A stretch of DNA of 60,383 nt from Gilliamella sp. Pas-s25 (GCF_009795885.1 NZ_WTEV01000018.1:1-60383), one strand, 5' to 3'; numbered from the stretch's first letter, positions 1-9,634 are shown. Made by a program: numbers and translations. Notes: generated by a model from the letters alone, not told the origin.

Positions 1-178
1 GTTATGGTTGTTTTTTGCAGAATTATTATAACTCACATCATGCCGTCTAAAAAATAATCACGAAAGATCAACACGCCCTAATAACTTATTTATTTTATTG
101 TGATTAAAGGTTAGCTTTTAAATTCACAATTTCAGCCTTTAGACATAAAATTTTTATTTTTAATAAGGAAACGATAAA

Positions 179-1024
179 ATGGGATTGATGAATAAAGTAG
201 TAGAAGTATTTCCAACTCGCCCTTTAAAAGTTATGAAACTAAAGCAAGAAGGCATATTACACCAAATAAAAAGAATATTTGCGATAATATTTTTCTTTGT
301 GTTAGCTATGTTTATGGCCCTGAATTATTATCCTGGATTAATTGATGATTATAAAATATCACGGAATCCAGTTGTGGTTGACTATCCTGCAGAAGTAAAA
401 TGTAATACAAGACGTATTATTGAGAATTGTTCAGTGAAAATTACCACTAATACAGGACAAGTTATTAAGCGTGCTATCCTTGGTGGAATAAGCAAAAATA
501 ATCAAGTTGTAACTGTGGCTTCTGCCGATGATCCTTCACTAGTAACAATCAATTTAGCTATTGATAATATGCTGAGAGTATTTGTGATTACGACTGTTCT
601 TACTCTTTTGTTTATGTTGCCTGTATGGATGGGTTTAGTAACTATCTTAAGAATACATAAAATGAGAAAAGTTATCAATGAAATTAATGGACAAAGATTA
701 ACGCCTGCTATTGTTCCGATTAAATTAACATCTTATGGTAAAACAATAACTGCTATATATCATGCAAAAAATGCTCAAGGTGTAGATGTTAAATGTGTAG
801 CCCTTTTTAATAAAGACTCAAACGGTGGACCAATTATTATAGGTGATATGACTAAAAATAAATGTAATGTCTTGGCCATAATCGGGAAAAATAATCCTGT
901 TCCTATTATTCTTGATCAAAACTTTACGCGTTGTGATTTTAATGATAATGAAATTCAAGCATTAAAAACAGTTCTTATCAATAGTAGTGAATTCAGGTTA
1001 AGTCTAAATATTCACATGTTATAA
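179..1024 (+). CDS. two-helix inner-membrane protein of unknown function
   Basis: I do not recognise this 281-residue protein. It has two clear hydrophobic segments, at about residues 33-50 and 133-158. Between them lies a domain of about 80 residues, probably periplasmic, containing Cys and basic residues. The C-terminal 120 residues are soluble. This is the topology of a small membrane protein with cytoplasmic ends. The start is supported by AAGGAA eight bases upstream of the ATG. It stands alone: no gene is visible to its left and a stem-loop terminator follows its stop directly. Confidence that it is a gene is high; no function can be given. Confidence 0.8.
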   Translation: MGLMNKVVEVFPTRPLKVMKLKQEGILHQIKRIFAIIFFFVLAMFMALNYYPGLIDDYKISRNPVVVDYPAEVKCNTRRIIENCSVKITTNTGQVIKRAILGGISKNNQVVTVASADDPSLVTINLAIDNMLRVFVITTVLTLLFMLPVWMGLVTILRIHKMRKVINEINGQRLTPAIVPIKLTSYGKTITAIYHAKNAQGVDVKCVALFNKDSNGGPIIIGDMTKNKCNVLAIIGKNNPVPIILDQNFTRCDFNDNEIQALKTVLINSSEFRLSLNIHML

Positions 1025-1052
1025 ATAGAGCGATAGCATCGCCCTATTTTTT
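1025..1052 (+). terminator. rho-independent terminator after the 179-1024 gene
   Basis: ATAG-A-GCGAT, loop AGC, ATCGC-C-CTAT form a nine-pair stem with one A/C mismatch, followed by five T. It starts at the base after the stop codon. Confidence 0.75.
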
Positions 1053-1115
1053 AGGGCTTATGATATGTATTGCAACTTATTTTTCTTTTAAGACAAAATA
1101 AACAAACTGCACTTA

Positions 1116-2156
1116 TTAATGGCTTGCTAGATAAACCTTAAATTTTGTCGTTTGGGCAATCACTTCAACGCTTTTAAATGTTTCATCTAAAATGGTTTGA
1201 TACGGTAAAAATGAATTTGCCACAATGCACAAATAACCATTTAATTTTAGGTGTTTTTTCGCCTCTTTAATTAGTGCATTAACGGCTGTGTAATTTGTCT
1301 CTTTGCCATCATGAAAAGGTGGATTAGAAACAATTAAATGATATTTATCATTCAGATTAGAAAAAACATCACTCGCCACAACAGTTGCATTCACGTTGTT
1401 ACTGTTTAATGTTACTTTACTTGATTCAATTGCTGCACAGTTTACATCGGATAACGTTAGTGTAATATCAGGGTGTAATTTACCTAGTACCGTGGATAAG
1501 ATGCCCGAACCACATCCCACATCTAATACATTACCTTTAATAATATCAGTACGATCCATTAATGCATTTAAGAGTAATTCACTGCCAGCATCTAACCCTT
1601 TTTGGCTAAACACACCGGGTAAACTTTTGATTTCAATATTCTGATTTTCAATAATTAAATGATAACTTAACCACCACTCATCAAGATCAAAGGCCAAACG
1701 ACTATCCGCCTGAAAGTGGTATAAACCACAACGCCTTGCACTGTCAATTTTTTGAATTGTACCAAAATCACTCAATAACGCTTCCACGCTTTTTACACCT
1801 GTTCTATTTTCACCAATGATAAAAATATCACTGCCTTTTGGCATATTGTGCAATAAATAAGAAAGTTGAAATTGTGCTTCGCTTTTCGTTTTTGACCAAT
1901 AGTAAATTAGTGTATCCATGCCAACATAAAGTTCTGCTTCTGGCAATAATGAAAAATAAGTATTCTTGCCACGGGCACTATTTTTTAAACGCAAATAAGT
2001 ATGAAATTGTGTGCAATGAATCTTAACTTGATTTGCCGACATAATAGCCGGATAGCTATCTTGAATATCACCAGCTATAATCACATTTTTATCGTTAAAA
2101 AATGTTTGATGACGTTCAAGCACTTGACTTGCTGGAGTAAAAGCAGATGTTGCCAT
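1116..2156 (-). CDS. rsmC: 16S rRNA (guanine(1207)-N2)-methyltransferase RsmC
   Basis: This SAM-dependent enzyme methylates G1207 of 16S rRNA in assembled 30S subunits. The 346 residues match the usual RsmC length of about 340 and its two-part layout. The N-terminal half is a degenerate methyltransferase-like domain. The C-terminal half has the SAM-binding glycine motif (DVGCGSG) and the catalytic NPPFH signature of N2-guanine methyltransferases. GAGGA lies five bases before the ATG. It diverges from holD-rimI, and rsmC next to holD-rimI is also the E. coli arrangement, which supports orthology. Confidence 0.95.
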   Translation of the reverse strand: MATSAFTPASQVLERHQTFFNDKNVIIAGDIQDSYPAIMSANQVKIHCTQFHTYLRLKNSARGKNTYFSLLPEAELYVGMDTLIYYWSKTKSEAQFQLSYLLHNMPKGSDIFIIGENRTGVKSVEALLSDFGTIQKIDSARRCGLYHFQADSRLAFDLDEWWLSYHLIIENQNIEIKSLPGVFSQKGLDAGSELLLNALMDRTDIIKGNVLDVGCGSGILSTVLGKLHPDITLTLSDVNCAAIESSKVTLNSNNVNATVVASDVFSNLNDKYHLIVSNPPFHDGKETNYTAVNALIKEAKKHLKLNGYLCIVANSFLPYQTILDETFKSVEVIAQTTKFKVYLASH

Positions 2157-2244
2157 ATTTCCTCAATGAAAAACCTTTATAATTTGATGCGTTGATTATA
2201 CAATTAACTATCTTTAATCTCTAATAAAAAACAGCAAGTCAATA

Positions 2245-2652
2245 ATGACACAACAAGATTGGTACTTAAAACAGTGCAATATAACGCAATATGTTTTGCG
2301 TAACTCGAATGTCTTTAAAGGCGAAATCGCACCCCATATCAGTGATAAGATCCGTTTAATTGTCGTTGCCAAAAAGCAACCTACCCAAAAAATCTATTTA
2401 GATATATTAAATGCGATTAGCCTTACCCAAGATCAGGTGTTAGTATTAACACCATCCCAACTCATTGTACCAGCAAATGATATTAAGACTGTGATTTGGT
2501 TTATTGATGTTAAGCCCGAAGAGTCTTGGCAAAACCCATTAACCATTCAAACCGCTAGCTTAGATCAGCTTGCAAAAGCACCACAACAAAAACGCCTACT
2601 TTGGCAACAATTATGTCAATATGAAAACTATTTCCACCCTGACCGAACATGA
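2245..2652 (+). CDS. holD: DNA polymerase III psi subunit HolD
   Basis: The psi subunit links chi (HolC) to the clamp-loader complex and helps it contact single-stranded-DNA-binding protein. The 135-residue protein has the normal length (about 137 in E. coli), the typical N-terminus (RDWYLxQ-like, here QQDWYLKQ) and the central strand with LVLTP. The family is poorly conserved, so the call leans partly on position: it diverges from rsmC and overlaps rimI, as in E. coli. Its last 32 bases overlap the start of rimI. Confidence 0.9.
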   Translation: MTQQDWYLKQCNITQYVLRNSNVFKGEIAPHISDKIRLIVVAKKQPTQKIYLDILNAISLTQDQVLVLTPSQLIVPANDIKTVIWFIDVKPEESWQNPLTIQTASLDQLAKAPQQKRLLWQQLCQYENYFHPDRT

Positions 2653-3082
2653 TTTAACAAAAGCCTTTGAATTAGAACTGATCTGTCATGCTATTCCTTG
2701 GTCAAAGCAGACATTCTTTTCAAACCAAGGTGATCGTTACTTAAATTTTAAAATAACGATTGATAACCAAATAGCAGGATTTTGTATCTGCCAACAAGTC
2801 GCCGATGAAGCCAATTTATTTAATATTGCAATACATCCCGATTTTAGAAAACAGGGACTAGCAAAGGCTTTGCTCAATCATTTGATAGACACGTTAATAA
2901 CTATAAAATCGCCTTGTCCGATTTCAACACTTTGGCTTGAAGTGAGACAGTCAAATACACCAGCAATTGCGCTATACCATGCTATAGGGTTTAACCAAAT
3001 AACGGTTCGAAAAAATTATTATCCAACAACTGATGGTAAACAAGAAGACGCAATTATCATGGCTTACACGTTAGCTTTATAA
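2621..3082 (+). CDS. rimI: ribosomal protein S18-alanine N-acetyltransferase RimI
   Basis: A GNAT-family acetyltransferase that acetylates the N-terminal alanine of ribosomal protein S18. The acetyl-CoA-binding core is visible (NIAIHPDFRKQGLAKALL, matching the V-x-P-x-x-R-x-x-G-x-G/A signature), followed by WLEVRQSNTPAIALYHAIGF, the usual RimI segment. The reading frame is open further upstream, but family alignment puts the start at the internal ATG used here, giving 153 residues. That start lies inside holD and has no clear Shine-Dalgarno sequence, so translational coupling to holD is likely. Confidence 0.93.
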   Translation: MKTISTLTEHDLTKAFELELICHAIPWSKQTFFSNQGDRYLNFKITIDNQIAGFCICQQVADEANLFNIAIHPDFRKQGLAKALLNHLIDTLITIKSPCPISTLWLEVRQSNTPAIALYHAIGFNQITVRKNYYPTTDGKQEDAIIMAYTLAL

Positions 3083-3114
3083 TTAACTAATCAGATACCA
3101 AAAAAGGAAAGCAG

Positions 3115-3750
3115 ATGTCACAAAATAAAGCCTTACTCTTTGTTAATGGTGAGCCACCATTGCATGACTTTTGCAATTTAGAAAAGTACACCTATATCGC
3201 TTGCACTGATGGTGCTTACCATAATTATTTGTCCACATCATCAATCCAACCTGACTTTCTTATTGGTGATTTAGACAGTTATAATCCCAATGGTAAAATT
3301 CCACCCAAAACTGAAATTATTCACACACCCGATCAAAATAAAACAGATTTTGAAAAAGCACTTTTATTTTTAATAAGTAAAGGGATAACTTCATTTGATG
3401 TATTTGGTGCTACAGGTCGAGCAAGCGATCACTTTTTGGGAAATATTTCTGTTGCAATGCAATATTATCATCAATATCAAATCACATTTTATGATAACTA
3501 TTGTCATTTCTTTTTTGTCAAACATTATCAAGAAATGACGAATGTAAAAGATCATATTATTTCATTAATTCCACTTTCCAAAGTAACAGGATTAACCATT
3601 ACCGGCTTTCAGTACCCTTTGATTGACCAGACTCTATCCCTAGGTAGCAGCATTAGTTTAAGAAATAAAGCGATTAGCGATGTAGTTACAATATCTTTTA
3701 AAAAAGGTGATTTAATGGTTTTTATTGAAGATTCAAAGAATGTTAATTGA
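3115..3750 (+). CDS. thiamine diphosphokinase
   Basis: Transfers pyrophosphate from ATP to thiamine to make the cofactor thiamine diphosphate. The family motifs appear in order over 211 residues: ACTDGAY near residue 30, IGDLDS near 56, DQNKTDFEKAL near 73 and GATGRASDHFLGNI near 100. The acidic residues in these motifs bind Mg-pyrophosphate, and the C-terminal part forms the beta-sandwich that binds thiamine. AAGGA precedes the ATG. It follows rimI by 32 bases and may be co-transcribed. E. coli instead phosphorylates thiamine via ThiK/ThiL, so this marks salvage of free thiamine in one step. Confidence 0.92.
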   Translation: MSQNKALLFVNGEPPLHDFCNLEKYTYIACTDGAYHNYLSTSSIQPDFLIGDLDSYNPNGKIPPKTEIIHTPDQNKTDFEKALLFLISKGITSFDVFGATGRASDHFLGNISVAMQYYHQYQITFYDNYCHFFFVKHYQEMTNVKDHIISLIPLSKVTGLTITGFQYPLIDQTLSLGSSISLRNKAISDVVTISFKKGDLMVFIEDSKNVN

Positions 3751-3823
3751 CATCGTCGTTTACATTACTTTACAATAATTTTCCAAAGTAATATGTGTCA
3801 TCTATTGGTCTAGGGAACTCTCC

Positions 3824-4609
3824 ATGCTTTCAAAAAAACTTTCAGTACTTGTTTTTGCTTCATTTATTTCTTGTATGTCTTTTGCACAAACCAACAATGA
3901 GCAGAGTGAAACTGATAAGGTAATCAATACATTTCTTCAATGTGATCATCAGTTTTTCAAACAACTAGCTACACATCAAGAATTAATAAACCAATATGTT
4001 GACTTAGCAACGACTTCCGATAATGTAACTTATATCCCTGTTGAATCTATTCAACAAAGTGATAAAAATAAAGTCATGTTTAAAAAGCCACTTAAGTATC
4101 GTGGTTTAAAAATCACTGGCTATCAAAACATCTATATTCCGACCACTTTGTCTGGTCATTTTTTGTACTGGGGTTTTATCTTTGATAACAATGAAGACGA
4201 GGTTAAAAACACTTTAAATAATATTAATTGGTTGCCATACAACACTAATGTTTATATAGCAAACGCCAAAATTTATGATCGCCAATTAAAACCTACAGTC
4301 TGGCAAGACGATCCTTATGCTATTGATGGTGTTATTCCAAGATTAGGAACGATTAATAAAGCAATTTATTTAGAACTGTTTGCCAATAATCAAAGTACTG
4401 TTTTTTGTTCTATCCAAGGTGATTTAGACAAAGAAACTCTTCTTGCTACTCGCCCTGATCTAAAACCAATCATTGAAAAACAAGAAGCTGAACGTCAAGA
4501 ACGGATTAAAACATATAAAGAGAAGATGCAAAAAGAAAAACAAGAACAACAATCTCAACCACAAGTTAACGCTACGGAAGCAACTTCAAAACATGGAGAT
4601 AATATTTAA
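3824..4609 (+). CDS. exported protein of unknown function with charged C-terminal tail
   Basis: Residues 1-21 form a standard signal peptide ending in SFA before QTNN, so the 261-residue protein should be periplasmic or outer-membrane associated. I recognise no family. The body holds two cysteines (near residues 39 and 193) that could pair. The last 45 residues are a Lys/Glu/Gln-rich helix, likely a coiled coil. Its stop overlaps the start of the next exported protein (TAATG), so the two are translated together and probably act together. Confidence 0.75.
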   Translation: MLSKKLSVLVFASFISCMSFAQTNNEQSETDKVINTFLQCDHQFFKQLATHQELINQYVDLATTSDNVTYIPVESIQQSDKNKVMFKKPLKYRGLKITGYQNIYIPTTLSGHFLYWGFIFDNNEDEVKNTLNNINWLPYNTNVYIANAKIYDRQLKPTVWQDDPYAIDGVIPRLGTINKAIYLELFANNQSTVFCSIQGDLDKETLLATRPDLKPIIEKQEAERQERIKTYKEKMQKEKQEQQSQPQVNATEATSKHGDNI

Positions 4610-5109
4610 TGAAAAAGCTCAGTTTATTCTTAATTTTTTTGTCTTTTGCAACATTTAGTTATGCGGTTGAAAAACAAACCAATACTAACAATACAGCAGT
4701 AGAGAGCTTAAAAGATCCTAGAGTAGGTGAACAATTTATTCCAACATCTAAATCAAACGAAGATAATACTGTTAGTTATTCTTTTTTAGATAGAAATTCA
4801 ATTAAACTTCATCCTTTCAATGCCAAAATTCGTACGTTTAGTGAAGTGATAAATTACAGTCCCGCATTAGTGCAAAAAAATGATGATGGTACTGAAACGC
4901 CCTATCACGCCATTGAAATTGATTATTATGCCAATTGCGACAAAATGGAGTTAGCAAAAGGTAAACTCAGAACAATTGAAAATAACTTTGGTGATGGAAA
5001 ATTAGTCAATACAATTGAAATTCCAAACCGCTGGGTAGCAGCAAGTCTAAGTCACGAACAACATAAGCTACTTGTTATTGCCTGTTCTTTGCCTCTTGCA
5101 AATGAATAA
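4609..5109 (+). CDS. exported protein, possibly surface-adhesin E-like
   Basis: A 166-residue protein with a signal peptide cut near SYA-VEKQ. The mature part has two cysteines (near residues 104 and 156). Its pattern (a strand ending in a Cys, a strand turning at ENNFGDGK, a Trp, then a strand ending in Cys) resembles the small surface-adhesin E fold. That is a visual impression only. It is coupled to the preceding exported protein by a one-base stop/start overlap. A weak stem-loop (TGCCAC/GTGGCA near 5136-5155) follows. Confidence 0.72.
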   Translation: MKKLSLFLIFLSFATFSYAVEKQTNTNNTAVESLKDPRVGEQFIPTSKSNEDNTVSYSFLDRNSIKLHPFNAKIRTFSEVINYSPALVQKNDDGTETPYHAIEIDYYANCDKMELAKGKLRTIENNFGDGKLVNTIEIPNRWVAASLSHEQHKLLVIACSLPLANE

Positions 5110-5210
5110 TTAAGTCAGCACTTATATTTAACTCTTGCCACCTTGCTGTGGCAGAGTATATCCATTTATGCTAATATCAAGCCATTATTTACCTAAATGA
5201 TTACACCTTT

Positions 5211-5522
5211 ATGAATATCAAACAATTCCATACGCTTGCTGATCAGTTATTTAATAAAATAGAGCTATTTTTGGATGATTATGCAGATGAGCATGACATC
5301 GATTTAGATTATGAAACAAACGGCAATGTCATCACAGTTAGTTTTCCCGATAGCAGTAAGATTATTGTTAATACCCAAGAACCACTGTTTCAAATCTGGT
5401 TAGCCACACGCAATCAAGGTTATCATTTTGATTATATTAATAATAATTGGATTTGTAATCGAACTGACAAGTCGTTCGACCAGATTTTTTCTGAGTCTGT
5501 AAAAGAACAAGCAGCTCAATAA
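5211..5522 (+). CDS. cyaY: iron-sulfur cluster assembly protein CyaY (frataxin)
   Basis: The bacterial frataxin binds iron on an acidic helix and modulates the IscS/IscU assembly machine. At 103 residues it has the family length. Helix 1 is rich in acidic residues (ELFLDDYADEHDIDLD), and the beta-sheet bears the typical IWLATRNQGYHFDY stretch. No strong Shine-Dalgarno sequence precedes the ATG. It is convergent with uvrD. In E. coli it lies beside the lptM/dapF end of the same cluster, so its place has moved here. Confidence 0.93.
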   Translation: MNIKQFHTLADQLFNKIELFLDDYADEHDIDLDYETNGNVITVSFPDSSKIIVNTQEPLFQIWLATRNQGYHFDYINNNWICNRTDKSFDQIFSESVKEQAAQ

Positions 5523-5531
5523 CAGATATAA

Positions 5532-5565
5532 AAACGGGAATTAATTTAATGCTTAACTCCCGTTT
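5532..5565. terminator. bidirectional terminator between cyaY and uvrD
   Basis: A 13-base stem (AAACGGGAATTAA with TTAACTCCCGTTT, one mismatch) with an eight-base loop lies between two convergent genes. The A and T ends give a short U tract in both directions. Confidence 0.65.
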
Positions 5566-5602
5566 AACCGCCTAATTAACCAATCTTACTAAAAAGCAAA
5601 AT

Positions 5603-7786
5603 TTACAATAAAGTTAGGTTTGCCAGTTTAACCACTAGCCATTTAATACCTTCATTAACAAAAGCAATTTGTGCTCGTTTGTGATCGCCTTCACCATCAA
5701 GATTGACAATAGTTCCTTCACCAAAACGGTTATGTAATACTTTACGACCTAATTTATAACCATCACATTGAGGCTTTTTCTTAGGATAAGGTTCTTTTTT
5801 CTCAGATAGCGTAATATTACCTTGATAACTAATTTCATTTAATTTATCAACGGGTAATTCTGCTAGAAAACGTGACGGTAAATTTCGCTCCTCACGGCCA
5901 TATAGACGCCTTATCTGAGCTAATGACAATGTTAGGCATTTACGTGCTCTAGTAATACCAACATATGCAAGACGCCTTTCTTCTTCCATTTTGTCAAATT
6001 CTTGAGAAGATCGTAAGTCTGGAAATATGCCCTCTTCTAATCCGACAATAAACACATTATCAAATTCAAGACCTTTAGCTGAATGCAGAGTCATTAACTG
6101 AACTGAATCTTGTTCATTAATCACATCTCGGCTTTCTAGTGAAGTATAAGCCAAAAATGATTCTAAAACCGTCAAAGTCTTACCCGTTATAGTATCTTGA
6201 ATAACCGTGTTTTCATTAGCACGATAGAACTGCTCAGCAGCTGATACTAATTCTTCAAGATTTTCTAATCTTGCTTGACCTTTAATACCAGGTTCTTGCT
6301 CATACATCTGCAATACACCAGATAATTTAATAATAGCATCAAGCTGCTTGTAAAATGGTTGTTCCCCAACTTCATTATAGATAGATTCCATCAATTCCAA
6401 AAAGCGACTAATACCTGAACACTGCCTTTCAGTCAGTGCATTGGTTTGAATTAGCATTAAGCATGCATTCCATAAAGAAATATTATGTTGCTTTGCTATC
6501 AACCTAACTTTATCTAGCGTGATATTACCAATGCCTCGTGTTGGAGTATTGATTGTAGCTTCAAACGCCATGTCATTATTGTGATCATGCAATAGTCGCA
6601 AATAGGCAAGCGCTAATTTAACTTCTTGTCTTTCATAAAAACGAATAGAACCATAAATTTGGTATGGTACCCCTGCTTGTAATAGTGTATCTTCAAGTAG
6701 ACGCGATTGCAGATTATTACGGTACAAAATAGCACAATCAGCAAACTTTTCGCCTTTTTGATGGCATTTTTTTATTTGACTCACAACAAATCTTGCTTCG
6801 TCAATATCATTAAAACCAATATAAAGCGAAATCTTTTCACCCTCGCCTCTATCTGTCCATAGATTTTTACCCAATCGATTTCGGTTTTGCGCTATTAAGC
6901 TATTTGCTACATCTAAAATATTACCTGTTGAACGGTAATTTTGCTCTAGTCGAATAATTTCTGTTTCGGGGTAATCATTGCTAAATAATTGAAGATTATC
7001 CGCATTAGCACCACGCCAACTATAGATAGACTGGTCATCATCACCAACAATCATCACGTTAGCTGTATTACCCGCTATTTTTTGCACCAATCGGTATTGA
7101 ATTTTATTGGTGTCTTGAAATTCATCAATTAATATATTACTAAAACGATGATGACAGTAAGCTAAAACATCTTTATTACGGCAAAGCAGTTCATAAGATC
7201 TTAGGATTAATTCAGAAAAATCAACATAACCGACTCTCTCACAAATGGCTTGATAATCGCGATAAATCGTTTGCCACATGACTTGTTTAGGATCTTCAGG
7301 AACAATATCATCCGCACGAAGTCCCTTTTCTTTTTGAGTAGAAATAAAACCAGCACACTGTTTGGCTGACCACTGTTTTTCGTCGATTTTTAGTTCACGA
7401 AAAATTCGCTTGATAAGCCGAATTTGATCTTCTGTATCAATAAGTTGAAAATTAGGTGGCAACTTAGCTTGCTCAGGGAACATGCGTAATAAACGATGGG
7501 TCAATCCATGAAACGTACCCACCCACATACCATTAAAATAACCCTCACCTACTAATGCTTGAATTCGTTCTTGCATTTCAGCAGCGGCTTTATTAGTAAA
7601 TGTAACGGCAAAAATAGAACTAGGCGAATAGTGCTTTTCAAGACAAAGCCAAGCAATTCGATGAACTAAAACGCGAGTTTTACCACTCCCAGCACCGGCA
7701 AGAACAATGGTATATTGGTTATCAGTGGTGACAGCATTTTGTTGCTCTGCATTCAGTCCATCTAATAATGTTTTATTAATTTCCAT
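5603..7786 (-). CDS. uvrD: DNA helicase II UvrD
   Basis: A 3'-5' SF1A helicase that removes the incised strand in nucleotide excision repair and unwinds DNA in MutHLS mismatch repair. Motifs seen: Walker A AGAGSGKT, TFTNKAAAEM, DEFQDTN (Walker B), GDDDQSIYSWRGA, QNYRST, and the VxLMTLHSAKGLEF and VGITRARK motifs near the C-terminus. An in-frame ATG lies 33 bases further upstream. I chose the internal ATG because the family starts a few residues before LNxxQ, giving 727 residues (720 in E. coli). It is the last gene of the lysA-dapF-xerC cluster but has its own LexA box. Confidence 0.97.
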   Translation of the reverse strand: MEINKTLLDGLNAEQQNAVTTDNQYTIVLAGAGSGKTRVLVHRIAWLCLEKHYSPSSIFAVTFTNKAAAEMQERIQALVGEGYFNGMWVGTFHGLTHRLLRMFPEQAKLPPNFQLIDTEDQIRLIKRIFRELKIDEKQWSAKQCAGFISTQKEKGLRADDIVPEDPKQVMWQTIYRDYQAICERVGYVDFSELILRSYELLCRNKDVLAYCHHRFSNILIDEFQDTNKIQYRLVQKIAGNTANVMIVGDDDQSIYSWRGANADNLQLFSNDYPETEIIRLEQNYRSTGNILDVANSLIAQNRNRLGKNLWTDRGEGEKISLYIGFNDIDEARFVVSQIKKCHQKGEKFADCAILYRNNLQSRLLEDTLLQAGVPYQIYGSIRFYERQEVKLALAYLRLLHDHNNDMAFEATINTPTRGIGNITLDKVRLIAKQHNISLWNACLMLIQTNALTERQCSGISRFLELMESIYNEVGEQPFYKQLDAIIKLSGVLQMYEQEPGIKGQARLENLEELVSAAEQFYRANENTVIQDTITGKTLTVLESFLAYTSLESRDVINEQDSVQLMTLHSAKGLEFDNVFIVGLEEGIFPDLRSSQEFDKMEEERRLAYVGITRARKCLTLSLAQIRRLYGREERNLPSRFLAELPVDKLNEISYQGNITLSEKKEPYPKKKPQCDGYKLGRKVLHNRFGEGTIVNLDGEGDHKRAQIAFVNEGIKWLVVKLANLTLL

Positions 7787-7960
7787 CAAATTCAAACCTA
7801 TTTTGATAATAGAAAACATTAACCAGCATTAATGTTGAGTGTGTTATTAATATTTTTATCATATTTCGAGATATTTTGACGACTGTAATCGAACAGAATC
7901 TAAAGATAAGTTTCTTTAAGTGCTATCTGCCAGAACTTAACCTATCTTTATGTAATTTTA

Positions 7961-7976
7961 CTGTCTATTTATACAG
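7961..7976 (-). promoter_or_regulatory. LexA (SOS) box upstream of uvrD
   Basis: CTGTCTATTTATACAG is a perfect CTGT-N8-ACAG LexA core with an AT-rich centre. It lies about 175 bases before the uvrD start in the gap after yigB. E. coli uvrD is also LexA-controlled, so damage-inducible expression from an internal promoter is likely. Confidence 0.8.
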
Positions 7977-7988
7977 AAAAAGGAATGA

Positions 7989-8702
7989 TTATAACAGATT
8001 CTCCAATTCTGGCAATTGAGTTATTTCTATATGGGGCAAACATCTTGCATCATCAAGGTGTAAAATATCACGATTATAAATATTGATAAAGCAAGCTAAA
8101 AATCCATTATTAATTGCGCCATTAACATCCGTTAATAAATTATCGCCTACATGTAAAATATGATGTGATGAAATAGCTAGCTTATCAGAGGCCAAATTAA
8201 AAATCTCGGGAAAAGGTTTTGAACGCCCATGTTCACCACCACGTAATGAAAACTGAAAATAGTCGCCCAAACCAATTTGATGAATATCAACGTTACCATT
8301 AGTAATTACCGCTAAAGGATATTTAGTTGCCAATTTGGTTAATAGCAAATGTGTTGATTCAGGAACGTTTATCTTGTGTCGCCAAAAATTAAAACAGGTG
8401 ACAGATTCATCAATCACATCGGCAAATTTTGATACTGGAATATTAGTTTTACTTAATAGCGATTTAATAGTTTGAATTCGCCAAACTATAACATCATGAT
8501 AAATTTCAGGATAAGATGCCAGTACTGAATACTTTTCAGCAAAAAAGTCGGATGTCGTTAAAGTGCACAATTGTTCATGACGTTGAAGCGTTTTAACCAT
8601 TTCTTCTTCCGCTTTTTCTACAATCATACTGTTATCATATAACGTATCATCAAGATCGAATGTGAATGCTTTAATACAATGAATAGACCGATAAAAGTGC
8701 AT
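7989..8702 (-). CDS. yigB: HAD-family phosphatase YigB (riboflavin pathway)
   Basis: A haloacid-dehalogenase-fold phosphatase. YigB of E. coli dephosphorylates 5-amino-6-(5-phosphoribitylamino)uracil in riboflavin synthesis, with activity on other sugar phosphates. All HAD motifs are present: DLDDTLYDN (nucleophile Asp near residue 17), ITNGN, the Lys in SKPFPEIF, and HVGDNLLTDVNGA. The 237 residues match the family. It starts two bases after xerC and precedes uvrD, the same xerC-yigB-uvrD order as E. coli, which separates it from the similar YjjG. Confidence 0.92.
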   Translation of the reverse strand: MHFYRSIHCIKAFTFDLDDTLYDNSMIVEKAEEEMVKTLQRHEQLCTLTTSDFFAEKYSVLASYPEIYHDVIVWRIQTIKSLLSKTNIPVSKFADVIDESVTCFNFWRHKINVPESTHLLLTKLATKYPLAVITNGNVDIHQIGLGDYFQFSLRGGEHGRSKPFPEIFNLASDKLAISSHHILHVGDNLLTDVNGAINNGFLACFINIYNRDILHLDDARCLPHIEITQLPELENLL

Positions 8703-8704
8703 CG

Positions 8705-9625
8705 CTATTTTCCCCTTTTGGCTCTCGGATGGGCTGAGTCATAAACTTCTGACAGGTGTGAAAAATCCAAATGGGTATAAACTTGGGTCGTTGATAAATC
8801 AGCATGACCAAGCAATTCCTGAACTGCACGCAAGTCCCGACTTGATTCAAGCATATGGGTAGCAAATGAATGGCGTAATTTATGTGGATGAACGTGACTA
8901 CTTAACCCTTGTTTAACACCCCATTGTGTAAATCGTTTTTCAACATTACGAGGTGAAATTCGTTTGCCTAACTTTGAAATAAATAGTGCATCATCTTGCG
9001 GTACAAAAAAATCTCGCATGGATAACCAGTGTTTAATCCATTTGATAGACTCCCTACCTAATGGCAGTTTCCGTTCTTTACTACCCTTTCCCATTACGCG
9101 AATTTCACCATCGATAAGATTTAATTCTCGACAATTAAGACTAACTAATTCGGACAGACGCAACCCCGAACCATACATGACTTCAAGCATTGCTCTGTCG
9201 CGGACTGAAAGCGGATCGTTAGCTTCAATATCAAGCAATTGATTAATTTCGTCAATATCAATATTTTTAGGCAGATGCTGCCCCAATTTTGGATTTAATA
9301 CTCCTCGAGCAGGATTAGCTGTAAGACGCTCATTTTTTACCATCCAATCACAAAAACTACGCAAAGCCGATAGCCTTAATGACAAGCTTCTTGCTTGTAA
9401 TCCTTTTTGTTTACTGCGACTAATTAACACTCTTACTGCTGATGAATCTAAATCCTGCCAAGTTGAAATTTCACCTTCTTTTGCCAGCGAAATAAGCGCA
9501 TAAAGCTGCCGTCGATAATTGATTTGAGTATTTAAACTCAACTGCTTTTCTGACTTTAAATAATTCAAAAACTGATCAACAGGCAAAGTTAATGTAGCAT
9601 TACTATTTTCGTTAGGCTGAACCAT
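8705..9625 (-). CDS. xerC: tyrosine recombinase XerC
   Basis: Works with XerD at the dif site to resolve chromosome dimers at division. The 306-residue protein has the N-terminal SAM-like core-binding domain (about residues 12-105) and the catalytic domain. The full catalytic set is visible: Arg156 in SGLRLSEL, Lys180, His248 and Arg251 in [12 protein letters not shown], His274 in LLGHADLST and the nucleophile Tyr283 in QVYTHLDF. It sits between the DUF484 gene and yigB with gaps of 9 and 2 bases. The chromosomal context argues for XerC rather than a phage integrase. Confidence 0.96.
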   Translation of the reverse strand: MVQPNENSNATLTLPVDQFLNYLKSEKQLSLNTQINYRRQLYALISLAKEGEISTWQDLDSSAVRVLISRSKQKGLQARSLSLRLSALRSFCDWMVKNERLTANPARGVLNPKLGQHLPKNIDIDEINQLLDIEANDPLSVRDRAMLEVMYGSGLRLSELVSLNCRELNLIDGEIRVMGKGSKERKLPLGRESIKWIKHWLSMRDFFVPQDDALFISKLGKRISPRNVEKRFTQWGVKQGLSSHVHPHKLRHSFATHMLESSRDLRAVQELLGHADLSTTQVYTHLDFSHLSEVYDSAHPRAKRGK

Positions 9626-9634
9626 GACATTTCC

